This document shows, one piece after another, positions 35,399-43,447 of a DNA stretch of 64,000 nucleotides (positions are counted from its first letter, which is position 1; each line of letters opens with the position of its first letter). The stretch lies in NCBI GenBank assembly GCA_051744365.1, contig JBNJCX010000002.1, forward strand, positions 1-64,000, given 5' to 3'. Both the position numbers and the translations under genes were made by a program. The notes under the pieces were generated by a model. The model was not told the DNA's origin. It saw nothing but the letters and a program-made list of their open reading frames with translations, and ran no database searches. Source of the DNA: Gudongella sp051744365. GTDB lineage: Bacteria; Bacillota; Clostridia; Tissierellales; Tissierellaceae.

Positions 35399-36205
35399 AT
35401 TAGAATAGACATGCACACTCATTCAACCTGTTCAGATGGGTTATTGACCCCAAAACAGTTGATTGACAAAGCATTTCAGAAAAGGCTGGACGGGGTTGCG
35501 TTGACTGACCACGATTCAGTAGAAGGAATTCAGGAAGCCCAAACAAGAGCAAAAGAGCATGGGAAATTTATTTTAATTCCTGGAGTTGAAATGGGTTGTA
35601 CCCACGGAGATGAGGAGGTCCACATTCTCGGGTATTTCATTGATTTTAAGAACAAGGAACTACTGGATGTCTTGAGAATGTTGAGGGATTCCAGATGGAA
35701 TCGGGGCATCGCTATACTTAAGAAACTTCATGATCAGGGAATGTGTTTACCTGTTGATGAAGTGCTGGAAAGGGCAGAGAAAAAAGGTTTCATTGGAAGA
35801 GCTACAATAGCTAGAGAATTACTGGCTCACGGATATGTCAAGAATATAAAGGAAGCGTTTAGTAAATATCTTGAAATGCATAAACCGGCTTACGTAGATA
35901 GATTTAAGCTTGAAATCAAGGAAACCATTGATTTAATTCATAGAAGTGATGGAATTTCAGTTATTGCACATCCTGGTTTATTAAAAAACAATGAAATTAT
36001 GACAGAATGCGTGGAAAAAGGTATAATGGGTGTAGAATGTTATCATTCGAAGCATTCAAGAGATAAGGAAAGATATCTCAAGGTATTTGCTGAAAACAGA
36101 GGATTAATCATAACAGGTGGTTCAGATTTCCACGGCGAGGAAGATATTCTGGGTAATCATACAACAAATATTGAACTTATTCCAGAATTTAGGGAGAGAT
36201 TATAA
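35399..36205 (+). CDS. PHP domain phosphoesterase (TrpH/YciV-like, RNase AM family)
   Basis: Polymerase-histidinol-phosphatase-fold metal hydrolase. Motifs: IDMHTHSTCSDG (about residues 3-14), LTDHDSVEG, PGVEMGC, AHPG and a final GGSDFHGE (about 240-247). Characterised relatives dephosphorylate 3',5'-nucleotides or act as 5'-3' exoribonucleases. The start is placed at ATT 35399 because GGAGGG lies seven bases before it and the family N terminus is (M)xIDxHTH. The first in-frame ATG (35411) would cut into this motif. About 268 aa. Its stop overlaps the start of the PadR gene by one base. Confidence 0.85.
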   Translation: MRIDMHTHSTCSDGLLTPKQLIDKAFQKRLDGVALTDHDSVEGIQEAQTRAKEHGKFILIPGVEMGCTHGDEEVHILGYFIDFKNKELLDVLRMLRDSRWNRGIAILKKLHDQGMCLPVDEVLERAEKKGFIGRATIARELLAHGYVKNIKEAFSKYLEMHKPAYVDRFKLEIKETIDLIHRSDGISVIAHPGLLKNNEIMTECVEKGIMGVECYHSKHSRDKERYLKVFAENRGLIITGGSDFHGEEDILGNHTTNIELIPEFRERL

Positions 36206-36582
36206 TGAATAAGGGCGAGAGACAAAGACAATTTCCTACAACAATAAGTACCACTTCATTTGTGAAGCTATACGTTCTGCATCTACTAAATCAAAAGAAT
36301 TACTATGGTAATAGACTTAAAGATGAGATAAGCAGAAGACTAGGGGGAAAATGGAGTCCCAGTCCAGGTATGATTTACCCAATGCTGAATAATCTTGAAC
36401 AGGAAGGCTATATAATCGGAAACTGGGAAGAACCTACCAAGAGAACAAAGAGAATCTACAGTTTAACAGATAAAGGCCGCAGTCACTATGAAACCATAAA
36501 AAGGATGAACAAGTCATCTTTTGACGATTCATTATATATAATTAAATCGGTATTGAAGGATATTTACGATATCACAATTTAG
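36205..36582 (+). CDS. PadR-family transcriptional regulator
   Basis: 125-aa winged-helix protein of the PadR family. The wing region GKWSPSPGMIYPMLNNLEQE (about residues 48-67) followed by YIIGNWEEP and RIYSLTDKGR is characteristic. It overlaps the PHP gene by one base and sits 17 bases before the aminotransferase. It may regulate this small operon or a distant transporter; nothing here identifies its ligand. Confidence 0.88.
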   Translation: MNKGERQRQFPTTISTTSFVKLYVLHLLNQKNYYGNRLKDEISRRLGGKWSPSPGMIYPMLNNLEQEGYIIGNWEEPTKRTKRIYSLTDKGRSHYETIKRMNKSSFDDSLYIIKSVLKDIYDITI

Positions 36583-36599
36583 AGTTAGGAGGGTTAAAA

Positions 36600-37796
36600 A
36601 TGGTCATGGAATTATCAAAAAAAGGAATGTCAATTGAACCATCTGTTACTCTGGCTATTACAGCCAAAGCTAATGCCATGAAAAAAGCGGGAGAAAATGT
36701 TATAAGTTTTAGTGCAGGTGAACCAGATTTTAATACGCCTGAGAATATCCAGAATGCTGGAATTGAAGCTATAAAATTAGGCTTTACAAAGTATACACCT
36801 GCATCAGGAACTCCAGAGCTCAAGGAAGCAATTTGCAAAAAGTTTAAAGAAGATAATAATCTTGATTACAAGACATCAGAAATTATCGTTTCAAATGGTG
36901 GTAAACACTCATTATATAATGCACTGATGGCAATACTTAATCCGGGTGAGGAGGTTATTTTCAGTATCCCTTACTGGGTAAGTTATCCTGAACTTATTAA
37001 GATTGCTGGCGGAGAGCCTGTTATGCTTCAAACAAATGAAAGAAATGAGTTTAAATTCAGCTCATCAGATCTTGACAGCGTAAAAACAGACAAAACCAAG
37101 GCAGTTATTCTAAACAGCCCCAACAACCCTACCGGATCAGTATATACCAAGGAAGAACTGCAGGATATTGCGGATTGGGCTGTTAAAAATGAAATATTTG
37201 TAATTTCTGATGAACTATATGAAAAGCTCATATACGACGGACTTGAGCACATAAGTATTGCATCCTTGAACGAGGATATCAAAAAGCTTACAATAACAGT
37301 CAACGGTATGGCAAAAGCATTCGCCATGACTGGCTGGAGAATCGGCTATGCTGGTGCTGACGAAAAAATTGTTAAAATTATGAGCAACATACAAAGTCAT
37401 ACAACCTCAAACCCCAATTCAATAGCGCAATATGCAAGCATTGAAGGCTTGACTGGTAGCCAAAAAAGTATAATGGCTATGAAGGCAGAATTTGACAAGA
37501 GAAGAAAGGTAATGGCTGATCTTATAAATAGTATTGATGGTATTAGCTGTGTAGTACCAAAGGGTGCTTTTTATATTATGTTAAATTCTTCACAATTATA
37601 TGGAGAAGAAATAGATGGGATGTTAATTAACTCATCTGTTGATTTTTCAAATCTGCTTCTTGAAAAATGTAAGGTGGCAGTTATACCTGGAGTAGCATTC
37701 GGAGATGACAAATACGTTAGATTGTCATACGCAACATCTATGGAAAATATCAACGAAGGTCTAAATCGAATCAAAGAATTACTTGGTTCAAAATAG
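36600..37796 (+). CDS. Pyridoxal-phosphate aminotransferase, class I (aspartate aminotransferase-like)
   Basis: 398-aa fold-type I aminotransferase. SAGEPDFNTPE (about residues 38-48), NSPNNPTGSVY (about 170-180), DELYEKL (about 201-207) and the PLP-lysine region MAKAFAMTGWRIGYAGA (about 237-253) are all conserved. The GEPDFNTP and TGWRIGY pattern is shared by the aspartate/prephenate aminotransferase subgroup; the exact substrate cannot be fixed. The start has AGGAGGG upstream; ATG at 36606 is an alternative. Last gene of the + strand block. Confidence 0.92.
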   Translation: MVMELSKKGMSIEPSVTLAITAKANAMKKAGENVISFSAGEPDFNTPENIQNAGIEAIKLGFTKYTPASGTPELKEAICKKFKEDNNLDYKTSEIIVSNGGKHSLYNALMAILNPGEEVIFSIPYWVSYPELIKIAGGEPVMLQTNERNEFKFSSSDLDSVKTDKTKAVILNSPNNPTGSVYTKEELQDIADWAVKNEIFVISDELYEKLIYDGLEHISIASLNEDIKKLTITVNGMAKAFAMTGWRIGYAGADEKIVKIMSNIQSHTTSNPNSIAQYASIEGLTGSQKSIMAMKAEFDKRRKVMADLINSIDGISCVVPKGAFYIMLNSSQLYGEEIDGMLINSSVDFSNLLLEKCKVAVIPGVAFGDDKYVRLSYATSMENINEGLNRIKELLGSK

Positions 37797-37830
37797 TCTA
37801 TATTAAAAATAATATAATTAAAATTATTTT

Positions 37831-37881
37831 AATACCAGTTATGGTTTACATAATATATTTATGTAAACCATAACTGGTATT
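37831..37881. repeat. 51-bp perfect palindrome with dif-like half-sites
   Basis: The 23-bp arm 37831-37853 is perfectly repeated inverted at 37859-37881 around TATAT. Its core (37843-37869) is GGTTTACATAA, a 5-bp centre, TTATGTAAACC. TTATGTAAAC equals the XerD-binding half of the Bacillus subtilis dif site in ten of eleven positions. A transcription terminator for the aminotransferase is the simpler alternative, although a T run is missing and the stem is AT-rich. Confidence 0.6.
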
Positions 37882-38597
37882 TCATTATTATAAGAAAAAT
37901 TTTCACAAAAAGCTATTGCTATATTTAAATTTAGTGAAATCGAAATTCCTTCTTATCTTTAGGTATAGATTTTCCATTCAGAATTAGCAGATCATGCAAG
38001 CCAGAAATTAGCATCAAAAAAATATTCTTACATTGCTTGATAGTACCAATGAAATCAGACCCTTATATGAATATGCGAAGTCAAAATTGTAAAATACATA
38101 TAATAAAAAGGGCGATGATAAAAATGTGGTCTAAATACTACAGCTCCACCAATTTTGGATTATTATCAAAAAAACGAGGCTTCAGAATGCGATATTAGGC
38201 GTTTTTATAAACAAGGCAATGGAATTGCATGTCTAAGACATTAATGCTCTATATTAAAGCAATTTAAGCCTTGTTTGCCTACAATAATCGATTGGGTGTC
38301 AATTAAGGGTATCAGAGCCATTGCCTGGATTATTTCACCCCAACGCTGAATATAAATTGCTTTTTCAAAGACAAATAGGATAGTAGATTTATGAATATGA
38401 GCTACAATATTAAAAAGGGGTAATATAGTAAGGTAAATGTAGCTGCTTAAATATAAGGCTTGAAATTTACAGCAAGGAGAGAATATACAATTTAACATAA
38501 TACAATTTCAAGATCAGACTTTAATATAAAACGTAACATAATAAATAATTTTCAAATAAAAGATTTTATTGCAGGAGGAGGTATTATATGGTAAAAT
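37882..38597. other. About 0.7 kb without a recognisable gene, probably decayed DNA
   Basis: All frames are broken by stops. One frame stays open from about 37938 to 38196 and another encodes about 40 residues to 38242, but neither has a start with a ribosome site nor a motif I recognise. A - strand frame at 38241-38498 also has no support. Near its end AGGAGGAGG (38573-38581) precedes ATG GTA AAA TTA CAT TAG (38588-38605), a five-codon frame that runs into the second palindrome. Probably remnants of inserted or lost genes. Confidence 0.5.
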
Positions 38598-38635
38598 TAC
38601 ATTAGTCACAAAATAGTTATTTTGTGACTAATGTA
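38598..38635. repeat. 38-bp perfect palindrome upstream of the recombinase gene
   Basis: TACATTAGTCACAAAATA (38598-38615) is repeated inverted at 38618-38635 with only GT between. There is no T run on the + strand; on the - strand a short AATTTTACC follows. It sits 30 bp before the XerC/D-like gene and swallows the stop codon of the five-codon frame. Confidence 0.7.
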
Positions 38636-38665
38636 CCAAAAATATGCTAAAAAGAGGGGCTTTTT

Positions 38666-39631
38666 ATGAAAATACCACTTATATTGGAAGATTACCTGGA
38701 TTACATGGAAACAATCAAAGGAACCTCTTCGAATACCGTCAAGGAATATTTTTTTGACCTGCGTACTTTTCTGAGATTTCTTAAAGTAAGATTCAAGCTT
38801 GAGGATTCCACAATTGAATTTGACGAGATATCAATTGATGACATCGACCTTGATGTTATTAAACGAGTCACAATTCAGGATCTTCATGCATACTTATCCT
38901 ACACTGATAAAAAACGTTTAAACTCAAACTCTACAAGAGCTCGCAAGGTTGCTTCTGTACGGTCCTTCTTTACATATCTTCATGCAAGGGTCAACATTTT
39001 GGATGAAAACCCCGCTCTTTACCTGGAGTTTCCCAAAATAGATGCCAGACACCCTGTCTATCTTACACTGGAACAATCCGAAAAGCTTCTTAACACAGTA
39101 CTTGATAACCCAAATGAGTTATTCAGATCGAGGGATTACGCCGTCATCATGCTATTCCTCAACTGCGGCCTGCGACTTTCGGAGCTTTCCAGTATAGATC
39201 TGGACAAGATAAACGGCGATGACAACCTTACTGTTATTGGTAAAGGCAACAAGGAACGTACAATATTCCTTAACAATGCATGTGTCGAGGCAATTGATGA
39301 TTACCTTCTATTAAGACCGGTTGTACCCGGTGAAAAAGCGTTATTTTTAAGTAAAAGAAAACAAAGAATAAGTAACCGTGCCATTCAACATATGATTGAC
39401 AAGTATCTTGAAAAAACCGGTCTGGACCCTCAGATTTACTCCACTCACAAGCTTAGACATACTGCAGCAACACTTATGTACAAGTATGGAAATGTTGATA
39501 TAAGGGCTCTGCAGGAAATACTGGGTCACGAATCTGTTGCTACCACTCAGATTTATACTCACCTTGACAATGAAAGACTCAGGGATGCAGTAAAGAGCAA
39601 CCCATTGGCCAATAGAAAAAAGAATAAATAA
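38666..39631 (+). CDS. Tyrosine recombinase, XerC/XerD family
   Basis: Site-specific recombinase of 321 aa. N-terminal SAM-like core-binding domain (about residues 5-110), then the catalytic domain with the full set of active residues: R170 (NCGLRLSEL), K193 (GKGNKER), H261 and R264 (THKLRHTAATLM), H288 (LGHES) and Tyr297 (TTQIYTHL). Length and order match chromosomal Xer recombinases that resolve chromosome dimers at dif, more than phage integrases. Its gene lies 0.8 kb from a dif-like palindrome and at the strand switch. It may be the only or one of two Xer proteins; that cannot be told here. Confidence 0.9.
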   Translation: MKIPLILEDYLDYMETIKGTSSNTVKEYFFDLRTFLRFLKVRFKLEDSTIEFDEISIDDIDLDVIKRVTIQDLHAYLSYTDKKRLNSNSTRARKVASVRSFFTYLHARVNILDENPALYLEFPKIDARHPVYLTLEQSEKLLNTVLDNPNELFRSRDYAVIMLFLNCGLRLSELSSIDLDKINGDDNLTVIGKGNKERTIFLNNACVEAIDDYLLLRPVVPGEKALFLSKRKQRISNRAIQHMIDKYLEKTGLDPQIYSTHKLRHTAATLMYKYGNVDIRALQEILGHESVATTQIYTHLDNERLRDAVKSNPLANRKKNK

Positions 39632-39725
39632 GAAACGCACCAAACTATGATTTAAAGGTAGCTTTTCTTGATACTCATAAACGGAAAGTACCAGTTCCTA
39701 AAAAAAGTGGAACTTTCCTATCCGT

Positions 39726-39749
39726 AATAAAAGGGGTCTATAACCCCTT
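39726..39749 (-). terminator. Terminator of the LysM gene
   Basis: On the - strand AAGGGGT pairs with ACCCCTT (39731-39749) around TATAG, followed by TTATTA. It also faces the end of the recombinase gene on the + strand. Confidence 0.65.
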
Positions 39750-40065
39750 AATCAGCTATTGCAACCATGGGAATCAGCAGCTTGTCACCTTGAAATATCA
39801 TACTGGTATCCATTTCATTGTGTTCCTTAATATCATAAATGAATTTTCTGGTATCATAACCCTCAGGAGCGAATCTACTTGCAATATCCCAAAGGGTGTC
39901 TCCCTGCTTTATCCAGTATTCTTCAAAGTTCTCAACTGAAGTCATTGAGTATGCCCCTGTCATTGACATTACTGAAAACATTACAAGTACTATTATTGTG
40001 ACCACAAATGTTATAAAAAGGAAAAATCTTCTGCTGTCCACTATTACATATCTTTTGCTCCTCAT
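39748..40065 (-). CDS. YneA-like membrane-anchored LysM protein, candidate SOS cell-division inhibitor
   Basis: 105 aa: short basic N terminus, one transmembrane helix (about residues 12-36), then a LysM peptidoglycan-binding domain (WIKQGDTLWDIASRF, about 51-65, to DKLLIPM). This is the architecture of YneA, the division inhibitor that Bacillus makes during SOS, encoded divergently from lexA as here. Start ATG 40065 with GGAGGGG upstream; GTG 40074 overlaps that site. Its promoter contains LexA-box-like sequences. Function is inferred from architecture, position and regulation. Confidence 0.75.
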   Translation of the reverse strand: MRSKRYVIVDSRRFFLFITFVVTIIVLVMFSVMSMTGAYSMTSVENFEEYWIKQGDTLWDIASRFAPEGYDTRKFIYDIKEHNEMDTSMIFQGDKLLIPMVAIAD

Positions 40066-40089
40066 TTTATACACCCCTCCATCTAATAA

Positions 40090-40199
40090 GTACGTTTGTT
40101 CGATTATCTATATTGTATACGAACACATGTACTGTGTCAATACCATTTGCTAAAACAATCGAACTCATGTTTGATTTATTTTTTTAACTGTGGTATAAT
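40090..40199. promoter_or_regulatory. Divergent SOS promoters with three LexA-box-like sites
   Basis: For the LysM gene (- strand): TTGACA (40135-40140), 17-bp spacer, TACAAT (40112-40117). GAACACATGTAC (40121-40132) lies in the spacer and GTACGTTTGTTC (40090-40101) just after the start. For lexA (+): TTGATT (40171-40176), 17 bp, TATAAT (40194-40199), with GAACTCATGTTT (40161-40172) touching the -35. Each site differs from GAAC-N4-GTTC at one position. Confidence 0.8.
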
Positions 40200-40238
40200 C
40201 AACAAAAGGTGCATGATAATATCTGTGAGGTGAATACA

Positions 40239-40856
40239 ATGTACGATAATCTATCCAATAAACAAACTGAAATTTTACTATACATTAAAAAAGAAACTGC
40301 AAACAAGGGATATCCGCCCACAGTCAGGGAGATCTGCGAAGGCGTCAACCTTAAGTCACCCTCTTCTGTCCACGCACATCTTAACACCCTTGAGAGCAAG
40401 GGTTATATAAGAAAGGACGCCACGAAACCAAGAGCAATTGAGATAATGGATTTTGCTGATGGTATGATTATGTCCAAGAAAAAGACAATTGATGTTCCTA
40501 TTCTTGGTAAGGTAACAGCCGGAGCTCCAATACTGGCTGTGGAGAATATTGAGGACACATACCCTATTCCTCAGGAAGAGGCAGAAGGAGACGATGTCTT
40601 TATGCTGAAGATACAGGGTGAAAGTATGATCGATGCAGGAATCATGGACGGAGATCTTGTTCTTGTAAAGGAGCAATCCTACGCAAGGGATGGCGATATT
40701 GTAGTCGCTTTGCTGGGAGATGAAGCTACAATAAAGAGGTTCTATAAGGAAAAGGACAGAATCAGACTCCAGCCTGAAAATCAGTTTATGGAGCCCATTT
40801 ATGCCAGAGATGTAGTAATACTCGGTAAAATAAAGGGTTTATATAGGAAGTATTAA
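40239..40856 (+). CDS. lexA: SOS repressor LexA
   Basis: Represses DNA-damage genes and self-cleaves when RecA is activated. N-terminal winged helix (residues 1-70; GYPPTVREICEGVNLKSPSS), cleavage site Ala94-Gly95 (VTAGAPILA), catalytic Ser129 (QGESMIDAG) and Lys166 (EATIKRF). 205 aa. The ATG at 40239 has GAGGTG eight bases before; the frame extends to 40209 without a site. LexA boxes lie in its own promoter and before recA. Confidence 0.97.
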   Translation: MYDNLSNKQTEILLYIKKETANKGYPPTVREICEGVNLKSPSSVHAHLNTLESKGYIRKDATKPRAIEIMDFADGMIMSKKKTIDVPILGKVTAGAPILAVENIEDTYPIPQEEAEGDDVFMLKIQGESMIDAGIMDGDLVLVKEQSYARDGDIVVALLGDEATIKRFYKEKDRIRLQPENQFMEPIYARDVVILGKIKGLYRKY

Positions 40857-40862
40857 AAAGCG

Positions 40863-40902
40863 AACGGTATTGACAGCAAAAGCTGACAATACCGTTTTTT
40901 AG
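40863..40902. terminator. Bidirectional terminator between lexA and ynbB
   Basis: AACGGTATTG (40863-40872) pairs with CAATACCGTT (40887-40896), with an inner AGC/GCT stem around AAAA. TTTTTT follows on the + strand. lexA (+) and ynbB (-) converge on it. Confidence 0.85.
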
Positions 40903-42191
40903 TTTAATGTAACAAGATTTTTCTTGTATAGGTTATCTAGGGATTTCATGGCTCCCAGCTTGCAATGATCATAAGTCAGCCCACCCTGGTAATAAGCGTA
41001 ATATGGCTCTCTCATGGGACCATCAGCACTGAGCTCTATGGATGAACCTTCTATAAACCCCCCTGCAGCCATTATTATTCTATCAGCATACCCTGGCATA
41101 TCCCAAGCCTCGGGAACAACGTAGAAGTCCACTGCGGATGCTGCCTGTATCCCCTTGCAGAATTCACTGACCCTTTCCTCTGTCAACAACTCCACCCCCT
41201 GGATAATATCACTTCTTCTGTCATCCAGCTCGGGAACAATATTAAACCCAAGGCTCTTATAGGTCATCGCTACCAGCAATGCTCCCTTTACGGCCTCTGA
41301 TACAACATGAGGGGCAAGGAAAAGCCCCTGCAGGGTTGTTCTGGTAGTGCCGAAGGTCAGGCCTGTATCCTTGCCGAGACCAGGTGCTGTAAGTCTGTTG
41401 GCTACCATGTCTATCAGGTCTTTTTTACCTGCAGCATATCCACCTGAAAGAGCGATTCCCCCTCCTGGATTCTTAATTAATGATCCAGCAATAATATCAG
41501 CGCCTACTTCAATTGGCTCCCTTGTGTCAAGAAATTCACCGTAGCAATTATCCACCATAATTATTACATTCGGGTAGCTATCCTTTATTCTCTTGATTAC
41601 AGCCTGGATCTCATCAATTGTCAGAGCCCTTCTGTCGCTATAGCCTGTGGATCTTTGTATTGCTACAATTTTTGTGGTCTTGTTTATGGCTTTCAGCGCT
41701 CTTTCAATATCTATGCAGTTATCAAGAAGTGGTACTTCATCATATACTACTCCATATTCCACAAGGCTTCCAGAGGCACTCCCCTTCTTTCCGATTACTT
41801 TCTGAAGTGTATCATATGGCGTGCCTGTTATATATAAAAGCCCGTCCCCAGGTCGTAATATGCCTGATAGGACAAGGCTTAATGCATGGGTACCAGATGC
41901 TATTGCAGGCCTTACAAGGGCTGATTCAGCCTTGAAAACATCCGCAAAGATTGATTCAACCTTTTCCCTGCCTATATCACCATAACCATAGCCTGTGGTC
42001 CAATGAAAATCAGTTGAACTAAGTTTGTTGTCTTGCATGGCTCCAATTACCTTGTATTGGTTGTACTCCCGTATCTCATCAAGGGATTTGAATTTTTCCT
42101 TTACTTTCATCTCCATACTGTCTACATATTCAACAACCTCTTTGCTTATATCGTATTGTTTACATAAATAATTTACGGTCAACTCGTTCAT
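40899..42191 (-). CDS. Methionine gamma-lyase family protein (YnbB, aluminium-resistance-like)
   Basis: 430-aa PLP-dependent, Cys/Met-metabolism-fold protein of the family once called aluminium resistance protein. HFHWTTGYGYGDIGR-type N terminus (here DFHWTTGYGYGDIGREKVE), ASGTHALS (about residue 106), VDNCYGEF (about 216-223) and the Schiff-base lysine in AGSLIKNPGGGIALSGGYAA (about 236-255). It is regularly found next to hfq, miaA and lexA in Firmicutes. The biochemical role of this family is not settled. Confidence 0.85.
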   Translation of the reverse strand: MNELTVNYLCKQYDISKEVVEYVDSMEMKVKEKFKSLDEIREYNQYKVIGAMQDNKLSSTDFHWTTGYGYGDIGREKVESIFADVFKAESALVRPAIASGTHALSLVLSGILRPGDGLLYITGTPYDTLQKVIGKKGSASGSLVEYGVVYDEVPLLDNCIDIERALKAINKTTKIVAIQRSTGYSDRRALTIDEIQAVIKRIKDSYPNVIIMVDNCYGEFLDTREPIEVGADIIAGSLIKNPGGGIALSGGYAAGKKDLIDMVANRLTAPGLGKDTGLTFGTTRTTLQGLFLAPHVVSEAVKGALLVAMTYKSLGFNIVPELDDRRSDIIQGVELLTEERVSEFCKGIQAASAVDFYVVPEAWDMPGYADRIIMAAGGFIEGSSIELSADGPMREPYYAYYQGGLTYDHCKLGAMKSLDNLYKKNLVTLN

Positions 42192-42235
42192 GTTCTCTCC
42201 TTATTATATAATAGTATAGTCGATTATTCCAAAAG

Positions 42236-42258
42236 AATGGTCTCTGTCACCAGAGACC
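42236..42258 (-). terminator. Terminator after hfq
   Basis: On the - strand GGTCTCTG and CAGAGACC (42239-42258) pair around GTGA, followed by ATTCTTTTGG. It ends the miaB-mutS-mutL-miaA-hfq operon. Confidence 0.75.
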
Positions 42259-42263
42259 TCATA

Positions 42264-42485
42264 TCAATATTCGAAGTTTATTACCGTGTTTGGTATTATA
42301 GTAGAAATTGCATGCTTGTATACTAGTTGCTGTTTATCATCTGCATCAAGGACAATTGTATAGCTATCGAAGCCTTTGACGAACCCCTTGATCTGATAAC
42401 CGTTTACAAGGAATACCGTGATCAGTATACCCTCTCTTCTTACCGTATTGAGAAACTGGTCCTGCAAATTTGTTCCCTGCTTCAT
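42264..42485 (-). CDS. hfq: RNA chaperone Hfq
   Basis: 73-aa Sm-like hexamer subunit. Sm1 (FLNTVRREGILITVFLVNGY, about residues 11-30) and Sm2 with YKHAIST (about 56-62) are clear. The tail is short, as in Clostridia and Bacillus. AAGGAGG precedes the ATG. It starts 15 bases after miaA, the conserved miaA-hfq arrangement. Confidence 0.97.
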   Translation of the reverse strand: MKQGTNLQDQFLNTVRREGILITVFLVNGYQIKGFVKGFDSYTIVLDADDKQQLVYKHAISTIIPNTVINFEY

Positions 42486-42500
42486 TTGGAAAGCCTCCTT

Positions 42501-43439
42501 TTAATATAGATATTTCCTGACATCCTCTATCATAAACTCTATAAGGTCATCTTTGCTATCATAAGCATCTACATCTACCCATTTGATTCTTTTATCTCTT
42601 CTGAACCAGGTAAGTTGTCTTTTGGCATAGTTTCTTGAAAGTTTTTTTATTTTTTCAACAGTGTCTTCATAGCTCTCATTTCCTTCAAGGTACTCCATAA
42701 TTTCTTTATACCCAATTGCTTTCATAGACACCAGGTCTTTCCCATATCCTTTTGCCATCAATGACTTTACTTCTTCGACCAGACCCATCTGGAGCATGGT
42801 ATCCACTCTCTCATTTATCCTCTCATAGAGTCTTTGCCTGTCCATATACAGACAGTATAGGGACAGGTCATATCGTTCATTTGGTCTTCTGAAGTTGCTC
42901 CCATACTCATCATAAGTCTTGCCGGACAGAGTTGTTATTTCAAGAGCCCTTACAATTCGGTGAGTATCATTTTCAGTGTATCTTTCAGCAGCAATCGGGT
43001 CAATATCCTTGAGCATGTCCAGCAGTGCCTTTTTCCCTTCAGTTTTGGCTATATTCTCAAAATTATCCCTGAGCTCCTGGTTAGGTGGGACATCCACAAA
43101 GTTCAATTCATACACCAATGAGTTTATATATAGTCCTGTTCCCCCTGCAATTATGGGTAGTTTGCCTGATTTGTTAAGCTCTGTTATTAATTTTGTTGCA
43201 TTTTCTTTATAATCAGCCACTGTAAACCCTTGGTCAGGATCTATGAAGTCCACCAGATGATGAGACACACCTTCCATTTCCTCCTCTGTGACTTTAGCTG
43301 TTCCTATATCCATTCCCTTATAAATCTGCATCGAATCTGCCGATATTATTTCACCATCCATAGCCTTTGCAAGAGCAATGGATACTGATGTTTTACCTAC
43401 AGCTGTTGGTCCTGTTATTACTACCAATTTTTCTTTCAT
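42501..43439 (-). CDS. miaA: tRNA dimethylallyltransferase
   Basis: Transfers dimethylallyl to A37 of tRNAs reading UNN codons. P-loop GPTAVGKTS (about residues 9-17), SADSMQIYKGMDIGTAK (about 36-52), GGTGLY (about 99) and the C-terminal RNYAKRQLTWFRR (about 270-282). About 312 aa. The start at 43439 has GGAGAAA upstream and begins eight bases after mutL; the longer frame to 43523 overlaps mutL. MiaB, which modifies the same base next, is in this operon. Confidence 0.95.
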   Translation of the reverse strand: MKEKLVVITGPTAVGKTSVSIALAKAMDGEIISADSMQIYKGMDIGTAKVTEEEMEGVSHHLVDFIDPDQGFTVADYKENATKLITELNKSGKLPIIAGGTGLYINSLVYELNFVDVPPNQELRDNFENIAKTEGKKALLDMLKDIDPIAAERYTENDTHRIVRALEITTLSGKTYDEYGSNFRRPNERYDLSLYCLYMDRQRLYERINERVDTMLQMGLVEEVKSLMAKGYGKDLVSMKAIGYKEIMEYLEGNESYEDTVEKIKKLSRNYAKRQLTWFRRDKRIKWVDVDAYDSKDDLIEFMIEDVRKYLY

Positions 43440-43447
43440 ATTTTCTC

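Noticed and set aside
38115..38165. AGCTCCACCA at about 38142 after a T-arm-like GTGGT/ACTAC stem, like the 3' end of tmRNA or a tRNA and hence an att site
   Set aside because: Only ten bases match, the T loop is one base short and lacks TTCRA, and there is no acceptor or anticodon part upstream. Probably chance.
38241..38498. 85-codon frame on the - strand in the decayed gap
   Set aside because: No ribosome site and no family motif; the region is AT-rich and broken in all other frames.
39680..39720. dif-like match in ACTTTCCTAT after the recombinase gene
   Set aside because: The left-arm resemblance is not followed by a matching right arm; the sequence instead forms a bulged hairpin.
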